From Tulasnella sp. 424 (Eukaryota; Basidiomycota; Agaricomycetes; Cantharellales; Tulasnellaceae), in NCBI GenBank assembly GCA_019633425.1, contig WSUB01000130.1, forward strand, positions 1 to 64,000: a stretch of DNA of 64,000 nucleotides, given 5' to 3'. This document shows, one piece after another, positions 34,871 through 45,968 of this stretch (positions are counted from its first letter, which is position 1; the number at the start of each line of letters is the position of its first letter). The position numbers and the translations under genes were made by a program. The notes beneath the pieces are model-generated. The model was given only the letters and a program-made list of their open reading frames with translations, did no database searches and was not told the DNA's origin.

Positions 34871-35491
34871 AAACCCCATGTTTCGGCGACAGCCGTTTGG
34901 AGGGGGCTCTGAATCTCGCTGGCTCATTCGACGCACTGGGATAGAGGTAGCCACCAGCCCTGACATAATTGCGGTCCAATAACGCCGAGAAAGGGGGCCG
35001 GAGTCAGATTTCCTCTTTGGTCTTGACGACGACACTTCCGAAGCTCGCGGATGGTCTGGTGGTCTCAGGGGGAGCCCTGCTGATCTCTCACAAGCCAGCG
35101 CTGTCGAGGGTGGCTTCTGGACTGGTTTTTGAACGACATGTGTACGCCGAAACGTATCCTGAGAATGCCAGAAGTCATGTTGGGGACGTCTGGTGGAAAA
35201 CGAGTCCAGAAGGCGCAGAGAAGGCACAATGGGCGGCAGACATTGCAAGGGTCCTCGTGCCGCCCAACCGTGAGAGTCCGACAGTCCCTGCCAGCAGTGA
35301 GAATTCCTTTTTAGCCCAGCCTCACGCACATCCGCTCCCTCTCTTCTTCTACTTCCAACCTCCGGTTCGTCTCTTTACCTCAGTCCATTTTATAACCCAC
35401 CCGTTCCTCAAGTTCATCATCGTCTGAGGAAAGCACTTTCAACCACCACTCTTTACCTCTCTTTTCTCCCTTCTCCTCCATTGTTTCTTGG
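34871..35491. other. Upstream region and pyrimidine-rich leader of the GH72 gene
   Basis: The last ~190 bases before the GH72 start are strongly C/T-rich (for example 35,325-35,365 and 35,440-35,490), typical of the promoter or leader of a highly expressed fungal gene. A 171-codon reverse frame at 34,814-35,329 shows no family features and is not accepted. Confidence 0.5.
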
Positions 35492-37731
35492 ATGAAGTTC
35501 GCAAAAGCATTCGCTGCGGCTGCAGCGCTCCTCTCCACTGGAGTTTCAGCTCTGCCCAAGGTCACTCGAGCTGGCAGGTATCTGTATCAGGAGGATGGCA
35601 CTCGGTTCTACGTCAAGGTAGGTTTTGCACCACATTTTTCTCCAAGGGGCCCGAGCGCTATCCGCGTCTCGCGTTGCTTGGAGACTCCCCTTCCCGCTTC
35701 TCGCCTTCTGGTCAGCTTTCTGACTCTTTTTTTCTACGCTTAGGGTATCGCGTATCAGGAGCAAGGAACCGTCTCTACCAATGACCCAACTGGCTTCCCA
35801 GAGGTATGTGGACTTGCTTCCGCAGCGTCCTATTGTCTGTTCTAATCGCGGTGCACCCTCGTGTCGTTTCCGCAGCCAACGGATTACATTGACCCGTAAG
35901 TCTCTATTTTTGCCTGGCCTAACCTCGCCAATAATAACTTAAACTGCGGCATTCTGCTTCATAGTCTTGCCGATGCTGCTGGTTGCAACCGAGACGTGCC
36001 GTACCTCAAGCAACTCGGCGTCAACACCGTCCGTGTGTACAGCGTCAACTCGGCGCTCAACCACGATTCCTGCATGCAGGCGCTGAGCAGTGCTGGCATC
36101 TACGTTATGTAAGAATTGGGCCAAGCCTCTCTTCTTTTTGCTCGTTCCGCTGGGCGGCTGTGACTGAACACATGCCTTGACCCTGTAGCTTGGACCTGGC
36201 ACTCCCTGTCAACGGGTCCATCGACCGAGCATCCCCTGCTTGGACTGACAACTTGCTTAGCCTTTACACTGGCACTGTTGATGCGTTCTTGAAGTACGAC
36301 AACGTGCTCGCTTTCAACGTCGGCAATGAAGTTGTCACCGCCCCGGCCGACACCATCAGCGGTCCGTTCATCAAGGCCGCCGCTCGTGATATTAAGGCAT
36401 ACCTGTACGTTCCTTTCTCATTTGGGACTGAAAGGCAGGGGCTAATCGCTTGGCACACAGCAAATCCAAGAGCTCCTCCGCTCTTATTAGCTTCTCCTCC
36501 ACTGATGGCGATGCTGGCTGGCGCGGTAAGTTTGTCCGTGGGCGTCAACAGAACAATGCTGATTCCTAGCGATGCGTAGTGGCTCTTGCGGAATACCTGG
36601 CTTGCGACACCGATGCTACCTCGATTGACTTGTATGGCTTGAACGTCTACCGCTGGTGCGGAGCTGGCAGCATCACCAACTACCAGAGCATCATCACCGA
36701 CTACGCCAACTTCCCCATCCCAGCCTACTTCAGCGAATTTGGTTGCATTACCAGCCCACCTCGTCTCTGGACTGAAGTTGCTGCTCTGTTCGGTGATCAG
36801 ATGGTCAACGAATGGTCTGGTGGAATTGCCTTCTCGGTACGTCGCACCTTGCCTAGCCAAGTTTGGAATTGATGTACTGACTTGACATGATGCATCTAGT
36901 ACTTCCCTGCTGTTGGCGGTTATGGTATGGTCACCATCTCAAGCGACGGGTCGTCGGTCACGACCTCCTCCGACTTCACCAGTCTCCAGCAACAATACTC
37001 CGCGGTTACCTTCATCAACACTCCGACCCAGAGCGCTGCTGGAGCCAACACCCAGGCTACTTGCCCCGCCCAGAGCACTTCTTGGCTTGCTTCCACTACC
37101 TTGCCCCCGACCCCAGTCAGCGGCGTCTGCGACTGCTTGCAGAAGAATGCCTTCAGCTGCGTCTTCTCGAACACCGCCTCCAACAACACTTCTCCTATTA
37201 TCGGCGAGCTTTTGAACTATGCCTGCTCTCAGCTCGGCACACTTGGTGGTTCTTGCACTCCCATTGGTGCCAGCGGTGCTAATGGTACCTACGGCCCCTT
37301 CTCTGTCTGCGACCCTGGTTCGTCCAATTTAACCATTGTTAAGGTTACCTTATACTGACGCATTCTGTACAGCTACCAAGCTCTCCTATGCCTTGTCCGA
37401 GTACTACGAGTTGTCCAACCGCCAGGCCACTTCTTGCAGCTTCTCTGGAAACGCTACCGTTCTTTCCACCGCTCCCGCTAGCGCCCAAGCTGCCGACGCT
37501 GCTGCCTCTTCTTGCGCCGCCGCAAACCCTGCTACCACCCAAGTCCCCGCCGCGCCCACGTCCACTGCTCCCTCTACCCAGGGTGCGGCTAGTGCCGGTG
37601 CCACCCAACCCGCCAGTACCGGCGGCTCCAAGAACAACAACGCTGCTGGCTTCGTTGATGCCCGTGGTGCTTTGGTCACTATGGCTGTTTCGGTCGTTGG
37701 TTTGGCAGGTGGTATGTTCGTGTTGCTGTAA
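35492..37731 (+). CDS. GPI-anchored beta-1,3-glucanosyltransferase (GH72 with X8/CBM43)
   Basis: The start [20 protein letters not shown] is a signal peptide with cleavage before LPKV. The GH72 domain follows ([19 protein letters not shown]), with the acid/base Glu in NVGNEVV and the nucleophile Glu in AYFSEFGC. A cysteine-rich X8/CBM43 module ([13 protein letters not shown] to the ATSCSF end) comes next, then a Ser/Thr/Ala stalk and a hydrophobic C-terminus ([14 protein letters not shown]), as expected for GPI attachment. Gas/Gel enzymes elongate wall beta-1,3-glucan at the outer face of the plasma membrane. Several short introns interrupt the gene. It converges with the BRCT-Myb gene at 38089-41524. 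Confidence 0.93.
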
Positions 37732-38088
37732 AGATGAAGTAGCATTCTCGGTGTGAGGACGATTCCCGTAGATGGATACCATGACTTTTTTTTCCTCTTT
37801 GACCCCTGTTCCCCATTATCCTCGGTGCCCGTATTGTGTGGACTATACCTTTGTTTTGTCTTTTAACCTTGCTTGGTTATGGGATGGAATACTTAATTCT
37901 CGGACTGTTTTTTTTGTGAGATACCTTCGACTTAGTAAGATTCGGACCGCATATATCGACCACAGACGATTTCCAGACCTACAGCGTGATTATGTACATT
38001 CAAATTCCTAAAGCGATTAACTGCCCGTAACGTAAATCCAGATACTCGCTGAGCAGGATAGATGGAACCGGAAGAAGATATGTTAAAG
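37732..38088. other. Convergent 3' region after GH72
   Basis: T-rich untranslated sequence after the GH72 stop. The left boundary of the BRCT-Myb tandem duplication falls at about 37,970, where the sequence begins to match 41,943 onward. No gene is seen. Confidence 0.6.
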
Positions 38089-41000
38089 TTAGGAATCCTC
38101 GAATTTTACTCTCTTCGACGGGCTGCTCGACTCGGCATCGTCTTGAACGGATCGTTTCAGCAGATTGGGTATCTGCAAAATGAATCCTAAGACTGAACTT
38201 CCGCGGGCACTCGGTTGACTTTCCGCATTCCCGTCGACCGTCGATGGCGGGCTCGATTCATGCCAGGGATCGTCGTGCTCCCTCTCCTGACGTATCGAGT
38301 TCAGTTTTCGGGCGGCTTCTTCCAAGGCGGAATGGTGTGCTCGATGGAATTCGGCCCATGCAATGGCGGTGCGCGTCTTGTACTGATAACAGGTCCAGTG
38401 AGCTACATGCGCGCGACACTAATGTTGAGATTCTCACTCCAGCTTCAAACTTTCTCCACAGAGCGAGCCTTGTGCTGGCCCCTAGAGGTACTTCAGTGGA
38501 CCCATAAAAGAGGCTCGGGTTATCGGCCAAGTATTGAATCTGTGACGATTGGACCGAGTAGACCAGGGTTAGCCCGGTATCATACGACGCCTGGGGTAAG
38601 AGCTTGGGCACGTACCACAGCAAGGCAGTCTTTCTGATCGTAGAAGCTACCTGACGGCGACAGAGGAGGTATGACAGGATCCTCGAGCTTTCCTTCTTTG
38701 ATAAGGGAGTCGATGACGGGGTTCAGGTCATTTCGTATTCCAAATCCCGGCCACTTGGAAGGTCCTGTAACATCCTCGGCACTTCAGCAGCGATCTCAAG
38801 CGCCGACTCCAATGAGTGAATATTCCTACCATTGATGTGCCCTCCATCCTCAGTCAACTCCCTAGCTGCGGATTCCAGCTGTTCGTGATGCTCTACATGG
38901 TATTGATAATAGCTTTCCGCGCTATGGTTCGGGTGCTGCTCCCGAGCATTAGTCATAATACTATACATATTCGGTTTAGCCCCGCTGAGATGGACTAACC
39001 GTTTTCGAAAAATCCTTCCAAAGGCGGGCGCGTTTCTGCCTGTTATCTGACGCCCAATGCGACTCCGGGTGATCCTTGAGGGCAAGGACCTGGCGCGAAA
39101 CCGACACCAGCATGTCAAGATGCGAAGAAGTTACCAGATGAACTGACCCACCATTGCCTCTGTAACCGCTTCGCTTAGGATGCTGGGGGCTTTTCCTTTG
39201 GCTGACGAGGTAATTGCTTGCGGACGATGATCGTCAGGGCTGGAAGCAAGGCCTAGTTAGGGACGTGAATGGAGTCAGAATTACAGGCAGACTCCGCTAT
39301 CGAAGGGTAACAGGCACCTTCATCGATAGCTGATGTGATGGAGTTCTGGGACTCTACATCCTTTGATTGCCGTACTTCGGCGGGGGAAGCAGGGTTTTTT
39401 TGCTGTGACTGTTGCAACCTGTATTCCAGCCCAACACGGCTCAAGGGACGCCGAGTTGACTGGGGAGGTATATTGCGCTTCCCGAAGAGTTCGGGGTGGT
39501 TGCTCACTATACCTTTTCATCAACAACACCCTCAAGTGAATAATACAGAGATGCAACTTACTGAAGTTTCGGATTGACTGCTCAGTGCGCCACGGCATCT
39601 GGGAAATTAATTGTAAGAAAGAAGAGCTGCCAATAGACCTGTGCCGCTCACAAGCTCGTTAAGACCAGCGTAGAGAGCAGATTTAGACGTAATGTCATTC
39701 CGTTCGGCCCATGCAACATATTCAACAAGAAAGTCCTTCTCGGTCTCTACAGGCAGCAAGAAGAAATGATCAGCAGAGTAGCAGGGACGTTGCTTTGCAC
39801 GTACGTGTATACGCGGACTTAACCGTCGCGGCTGGAGGTGTTTTGGGCATTGGTGGTGCCGCGGGGGGTGTCTCGCTGGTGGATCGGGAGTCTGGCTCAG
39901 AGGGTGAGCCTGTATCATCACTCCCTTCGGACGAGGATTCAGGACCCCCTTTAGATAAAGTCGGCGAGCTTTTCTTTTCTTTGACTGCAGAACACAACAA
40001 ACTTCATCAGATGGCTGCTACGACTGTGGTGCCTCGTACATTACCTTTGCTGTTGTTGGCACTTTTTCCTTGACGAGACCTTTCTTTGCCAGCCCCCGAT
40101 TTCAGGGCCACAAATTCCTTATACTGCTGCTGCCTTCGGACTTCCAGACGTGTCTTGTCAGACGTGAAAGCCTACAATGCTTAATTTCCTCACTAAATCT
40201 TTGAACCGAGAGCCCGGAATGCCATGGCATCTAAAGGCAAGATTCATGATTAGCTTGGTCACAAAACGAACAATGAGTTTCATTGATCTGACCGCTTTAG
40301 AAATATTTGCGGCTACCCTGGTAAGGACGATAGGCCCAGTTGCGCGAGCTTGCTCAAACTGAGCCCAAGCATAAGCTTTCTCTATCTCTGGGGAAAATGC
40401 GTTTGGAGAAATCCGGCAAGCACGGCGTTATCCTTTTACCTGTGAACCTAAATTTGCCGCACTTGGTCATGAGTACTCTGTCTTCCGCAGCTGGTAGCTG
40501 CGGCGTTGTGCTCGCTTCGAGTCGGGGGAGATGTCGTGCTGCAGTCTTAGTGCGTACGCCCTGGATGCGGCTCTACATGTCACGTTAGTCAAGCATGTGC
40601 CTAAAGTGCCTTTAGCTTACGATCACTTTTGCAACACTTGGTGCATTGTGGGCCTTGAGTCCTCGAGGGATGGAAGGCCTCGGATGCGGACTTGAAGTTG
40701 GCCGCGAGGAGCTCTGCTGTGAAAAGACAGCCCTTTGCTGAGCCCGTTAAAAACCAAATCAATTAGCCCGACCACCCGCCATCGTGCCCAAAATGAAGAG
40801 CTTACCAAGGGTTGTGGCGCCGAAGCCCTGGCAGAACTTCGGTTGGTTGGGGTGTATCCCGAGGGATCGGGGGACTGCAAAGGAGCCTGTCCTTCCGATG
40901 TTGACCTCCTGCCCCTCGCATTCACCGTGACCGAGGAGCTAGCGCTAACAATACCGGGCGTATTTTCAGTGAGGTCAAAAAAGCTCTGGACCGTGTGCCT

Positions 41001-41942
41001 GTGCAGGACATAACCCCCCCAGTCAGGAGGACCCAGCATCCGACCTCGTCTGATGCTTTCCAGTACCCAGGTTTGATCGACCACTAGAAAAAGGGACCGA
41101 ACAAGCATTAGGTGCTAGATGCAGACCAACAAATGAACAAGTTTTGAATTTATACCGCCTTTACCGGACCCTTCTCCTGCATAGTCTGTTATTAATTTGG
41201 AGCCCAGATGCGTCCTTGAGTTTGCAATGACGACTATAATCGCCTTTTGAGGGTTGTCCGTGACTGGATCGACATGATGTAGATTCGCGTCAATGTGTAC
41301 ATTCGGTTATCGTCGAGGCATGGCAGTATTTACCAATTCCTCCAAAGTTCTGATCGTGCCAAAAACACAAGTAAGAGTGCAGATTTTGTAATTTTGAACG
41401 ACGGAAAAGCTCCTACTTTGATGTAATCCTTAGTGGGGTTTATCAATCGGGCGGAGACATCGTCTTGAACGTAAATCGGACAGGACCCTTTTCGAGGGCT
41501 ATGAAAAACGAGCCCCTCATCCATTTTTACCGGCTATACCAATGAATGAGGGGGAAATAGGAGAGGAAAAAAGCAAGAGTAGATGAAGACGCCGAAGGAG
41601 GGCGTAATGGATCAAACGCAGCAAACGCCGGTTTCTAAGCGCTTCTCACACTAAACCCCTCAAGGCTCTCGCGAGTCGTACAAATATTAAGTCCACACAG
41701 CTCGTAAACCATTCCCGAGACTATGTGAGCGCAGTCGAAAGACGCTCCACTACCATGCAGCAAGTTCAATATCTCTCTTTTCCATGGAATTCGCTGAATT
41801 CAAGACCTGCCGCGACCTTGTACGCGCACGTCGCCACAAGCTCGCTAATTTCCAACGGTGAAGTACTCTTGTAGCATATGTAGACTCAAGGAGTGGTTTC
41901 CTAACTTATGCGCCCACTGTGCTGAGCCGCGAGAGGTTCCCA
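37970..41942. repeat. 3.97-kb tandem duplication, unit 1
   Basis: This matches the unit at 41,943-45,912. It contains the whole BRCT-Myb gene, its promoter and a ~280-base remnant beyond it. The start codons are 3975 bases apart and the stops 3972 apart. Identity varies along the unit, with two identical tracts of roughly 270-310 bases. Confidence 0.88.
38089..41524 (-). CDS. BRCT plus Myb-like modules, Rap1-like protein (family member 3, tandem copy 1)
   Basis: Starts MDEGLVFHSPRKGSCPIYVQ. The BRCT is split by short introns (KAIIVVIANSRTHLGSKLIT, then V-D-Q-T-W-V-L-E-S-I) and ends M-L-G-P-P-D-W-G-G-Y. Downstream modules: EKAYAWAQFEQARATG with MPWHSG (~40,220); DFLVEYVAWAERND with MPWRTEQSIRNFSK (~39,590); RQKRARLWKDFSKT with QHPNHSAESYYQYHVEHH (~38,920); LALWRKFEAG with YKTRTAIAWAEFHRAH (~38,370). 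Introns sit just before each third helix. The C-terminus is P-S-K-R-V-K-F-E-D-S. Apparent frameshifts against copy 2 fall inside introns (about 65 bases near 38,760-38,830 and 55 bases near 38,380-38,435), so the gene looks intact. Confidence 0.75.
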
Positions 41943-42060
41943 TTCCAGACCTACAGAGTGATTATGTACATTCGAAGTCCTAAAGCGATAATCTGTCCGT
42001 AACGTAAACCCAGCTATTCGCCGAGCAGGATAGATGGAACCGGAAGAAGATATGTTGAAG
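41525..42060. other. Spacer between the two tandem BRCT-Myb genes
   Basis: This contains the promoter of copy 1 (A/G-rich, 41,545-41,600), a remnant similar to 45,660-45,912, and from 41,943 the 3' flank of copy 2. No intact gene is present. Confidence 0.6.
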
Positions 42061-45000
42061 TTAGGAATCCTCGAATTTTACTCTCTTCGACGGGCTGCTC
42101 GACTCAGCATCGTCTTGAACGGATCGTTTCAGCAGATTTGGTATCTGCAAAATGAATCCTAGGACTGAGCTTCCGCGGGCACTCGGTTGACTTTCAGCAT
42201 TCCCGTAGACCGTCGACGACGAGCTCGATTCATGCCAGGGATCGTCGTGCTCCCTCTCCTGACGTATCGAGATCAGCTTTCGAGCGGCTTTTTCCAAGGT
42301 GGAGTGGTGTGCTCGATGGAATTCGGCCCATGCAATAGCAGTGCGCGTTTTGTACTGATAACAGGTCCAGTAAGCTACTGCACGCGACACCAATCTTGAG
42401 ATCCTTACTTTAGCTTCGAACTTTGCCCAAAGAGCGAGCCTTGAACTGGCGCCTCGAGGCACTTCAATCGGCCCATAAAAGAGGCTCGGGTTATCGGCCA
42501 AGTACTGAATCTTTGACGATTGGACCGAGTAGACCAGGGTTAGCCCGGGATAGTACGACGTCTGGAGTAAGAACTTGGGCACGCACCACAGCAAGGCAGT
42601 CTTTCTGATCGTAGTAGCTACCTGATGGCGACAGAGGAGGTATGACAGGATCCTCGAGCTTTCCTTCTTTGATAAGGGAGTCGATGGCGGGGTTCAAGTC
42701 ATTTCGTACCCTAGGTCCCGGCCGCTTGAAAGGTTCTGTAACATTCTCAGGCACTTCAGCAGCGATCTCAAGCATTGACCCAATGAGTAAATGTTTCCTA
42801 CCATCGGTATGCCCTCCATCCTCAGCCAGCTCCCTGGCTGCAGATTCCAGTTGCTCGTGATGTTCCACATGGTATTGATAATAGCTTTCCGCGCTATGGT
42901 TCGGGTGCTGCTCCCGAGCATTAGTCATAATACTATACATATTCGGTTTAGCCCCGCTGAGATGGACTAACCGTTTTCGAAAAATCCTTCCAAAGGCGGG
43001 CGCGTTTCTGCCTGTTATCTGACGCCCAATGCGACTCCGGGTGATCCTTGAGGGCAAGGACCTGGCGCGAAACCGACACCAGCATGTCAAGATGCGAAGA
43101 AGTTACCAGATGAACTGACCCACCATTGCCTCTGTAACCGCTTCGCTTAGGATGCTGGGGGCTTTTCCTTTGGCTGACGGGGCAGTTGCTTGCGGACGAT
43201 GATCATCGGGGCTGGAAGCAAGGCCTAGTTGGGTAGGGATGTGGATGGAGTTAGAATTACAGGCAGGTGCTAGTGAAGGGTAACAGGCACCTTCATCGAT
43301 AGCTGATGTGATGGAGCTCTGGGGCTCCACATCCTCCGATTGCCGTACTTCGGCAGGGGAAGCAGGGTTTTTTTGCTGTGACTGTTGCAACCTGTTCTCC
43401 AGCCCAGCACGGCTCAAGGGACGCCGAGTCGACCGGGGAGGTATATTGCGCTTCCCGAAGTGTTCGGGGTGGTTGCTCACTATACTTTTTCATTAATAAC
43501 ACCTTCGGGTGAACAATACAGAGATAAAACTTACCGAATTTCCGGATTGACTGCTCAGTGCGCCATGGCATCTGGGAAATTAATTGTAAGAAAGAAGAGC
43601 TGTCAATAAACCTGTGCCGCTCACGAGCTCATTCAGACTAGCGTAGAGAGCAGATTTAGGCGTAATATCGTTGCGTTCGCCCCACGCCAGATATTCAATG
43701 ACAAATTTCTTTTCGGTCTCTAGGCAGCAGGAAGAAATGATCAGCAGAGTAGCCAGGATGTTGCTTAGCACTCACCCGTATAGAAGGGTCTACCTGCGGT
43801 TGAAGGCGTCTTAGGCATTGGTGGTGCCGCGGGGGGTGGCTCGCTGGTGGATCGGGAGTCTGGCTCAGATGGTGGGCCCGTATCGTCACTCCCTTCGGAA
43901 GAGGATTGAGTATACCCCTCAGACAAAGTCGGCGAGTTTTTCTTTTCTTTGGCTGTAGAACATGACGAACTCCATCAGGTGGCTGTTACGACTGCGGTGC
44001 TTTGTACATTACCTTTGCTGTTGTTGGCACTTGTTGTTTTTGTACGAGATTGTCCTTTGCCAGCCCCTGGGTTCCCAATGGCCACAAGCTCCTTAAACCA
44101 CTGCTGTTTCCGGACTTCCAGACGCGTTTCATCAGACCTGGAAGATTATGATGCTCATTTTCCTTACTAAAGCTATCAACTGAGGCTCTGGAGTGCCATG
44201 GCATCTAAAGGCAGGATTCATGATTAGCCTGGTCACGAAATGAACGCTAGATTTTATGGATCTGACCACTTCAGCGATAGCGGCGGATAGCTTGGTAAGG
44301 ACAAGAGGCCCAGTTGCGCGAGCTTGCTCAAACTGAGCCCGAACATAGGCTCTCTCTATCTCTGAGAAAATGCGTTAGTAGAAATCCGGAAAGCATGGCA
44401 TTTTCGTCTTACCTGTGAACTTAAATCTACCGCAATTGCTCATGAATATGCTATCTTCGGCAGTTGGTAGCTGCGGCGTTGTGTTAGCTTCGACTTGGCT
44501 GGGGAGATGAGCTTCATCCCTTCGTGTTGGAGTCTTAGTGCGTACGCCCTGAATCATCACGTTAGTCGAGCATGTGCCTAAAGTTCTTTTGCTTACGATT
44601 ACTTTTGCAACACTTGGTGCATTGCGGGCCTTGGATGGTCGAGGGATGGAAGGCCTCGGATGCGGACTTGAAGTTGGCCGCAAGGAGCTCCGCTGTGAAA
44701 AGACAGCCCTTTGCTTAGCCCGTTAAAATCAAATCAATTAGCCCGACCACCCGCCATCGTGCCCAGAATGAGGGGCTTACCAAGGGTCGTGGGACCGAAG
44801 CCCTGGCAGAACTCCGGTTGGTTGGGGTGTATCCCGACGGTTCGGGGGACTGCAAAGGAGCCTGTCCTTCCGATGTTGACCTCCTGCCCCTCGCATCCAC
44901 CGTGACCGAGGAGCTAGCACTAACAATACCGGGTGTATTTTCAGCGAGCTCGAAGAAGCTCTCTACCGTGTGCCTGTGCAGGACATAACCCCCCCAGTCG

Positions 45001-45499
45001 GGAGGACCCAGCATCCGACCTTGTCTGACGCTTTCCAGTACCCAGGCTTGATCGACCACTAGAAAAAAGGACCGAACAAACATTAGGAGCTAGATGCAGA
45101 CCGACAAATGAACATGTTTTGAATTTATACCGCCTTTACCAGACCCTTCTCCTGCATAGTCTGTTATTAATTTGGAGCCCAGATGCGTCCTAGAGTTTAC
45201 AACGACGACTATAATCGCCTTTTGAGGGTTGTCCGTGACTGGATCGACATGATGTAGATTCGCGTCAATGTGTACATTCGGTTATCGTCGAGGCATGGCA
45301 GTATTTACCAATTCCTCCAAAGTTCTGATCGTGCCAAAAACACAAGTAAGAGTGCAGATTTTGTAATTTTGAACGACGGAAAAGCTCCTACTTTGATGTA
45401 ATCCTTAGTGGGGTTTATCAATCGGGCGGAGACATCGTCTTGAACGTAAATCGGACAGGACCCTTTTCGAGGGTTATGAAAAACGAGCCCCTCATCCAT
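42061..45499 (-). CDS. BRCT plus Myb-like modules, Rap1-like protein (family member 4, tandem copy 2)
   Basis: Close paralogue of the gene at 38089-41524, with the same start (MDEGLVFHNPRKGSCPIYVQ), BRCT, M-L-G-P-P-D-W-G-G-Y signature, four Myb-like modules and C-terminal tail. Module third helices: MPWHSRASVDSFSKEN (~44,190), MPWRTEQSIRKFGK (~43,560), QHPNHSAESYYQYHVEHH (~42,890) and YKTRTAIAWAEFHRAHHS (~42,350). The most diverged parts between the two copies are the linkers and introns. The first ~200 coding bases and the third-helix exon near 42,868-43,180 are almost or fully identical to copy 1. It looks intact. Confidence 0.75.
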
Positions 45500-45634
45500 T
45501 TTTACCGGCTATACCAGCGAATGAGGGGGAAATAGGAGAGAAAAAAAGGAAGAGTAGATGGAGACGCCGAAGGAGGGCGTGACGGTTCGAACGCAGCAAA
45601 CGCCGGTTTCTAAGCGCTTCTCACACTAAACCCC

Positions 45635-45912
45635 TTAAGGCTCTGGCAGGCTCAAGCTCGTACAACTATCCCCAAGACTACGTCGGTGCAGCGGAAAGAC
45701 GCGCCCTGACCGTGGGGCTGCAGTACTGGCGATATCTCTAATCTTTTGAATTGGCGATGTAGATTCGCTAAATTCAATACGCCCCGCGGCCTCGAACGTG
45801 CACAGCACCACAAGCTCGCTGATTTCCGATGGCAAAGTCAGTGTTACTTTCATAGCATCTACAAGCTCCCAGGAATAGTTTCCTATCTTATGCGCCCACT
45901 GTGCTGAGCCGT
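45635..45912 (-). other. Possible gene remnant downstream of BRCT-Myb member 5
   Basis: A reverse frame here (AHKIGNYSWELVDAMKVTLT and LPSEISELVVLCTFEAAGRI) has a diverged, broken counterpart at about 41,660-41,935. Conservation in both duplication units suggests an old coding segment, perhaps the end of another gene, but there is no recognisable domain or start. Confidence 0.3.
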
Positions 45913-45968
45913 GCAAGCTTACACCAATGAGCGTATGCTGGTAAATCGAATGTTTAATAGAGTGAACG

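Larger units (their letters stand above)
41943..45912. repeat. 3.97-kb tandem duplication, unit 2
   Basis: Head-to-tail copy of 37,970-41,942. Similarity begins at ttccagacctac and ends near the phrase gcccactgtgctgagcc (about 45,895-45,912 here, 41,917-41,934 in unit 1). Confidence 0.88.

Noticed and set aside
34814..35329. Reverse open frame of 171 codons
   Set aside because: No domain or bias toward real coding sequence was seen, it overlaps the end of the non-coding repeat, and it has no splice or context support.
38380..38435. Second apparent one-base frameshift in copy 1 in the last Myb-like module
   Set aside because: It falls in a 55-base intron (54 in copy 2) located just before the third helix, as in the other modules.
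38723..38840. Apparent frameshift and early stop in BRCT-Myb copy 1 against copy 2
   Set aside because: The difference lies between a gtagga donor and a ttacag acceptor in both copies (65 and 66 bases). Splicing this intron restores matching frames (..EDGGH... then ...RNDLNP), so it is not a break.
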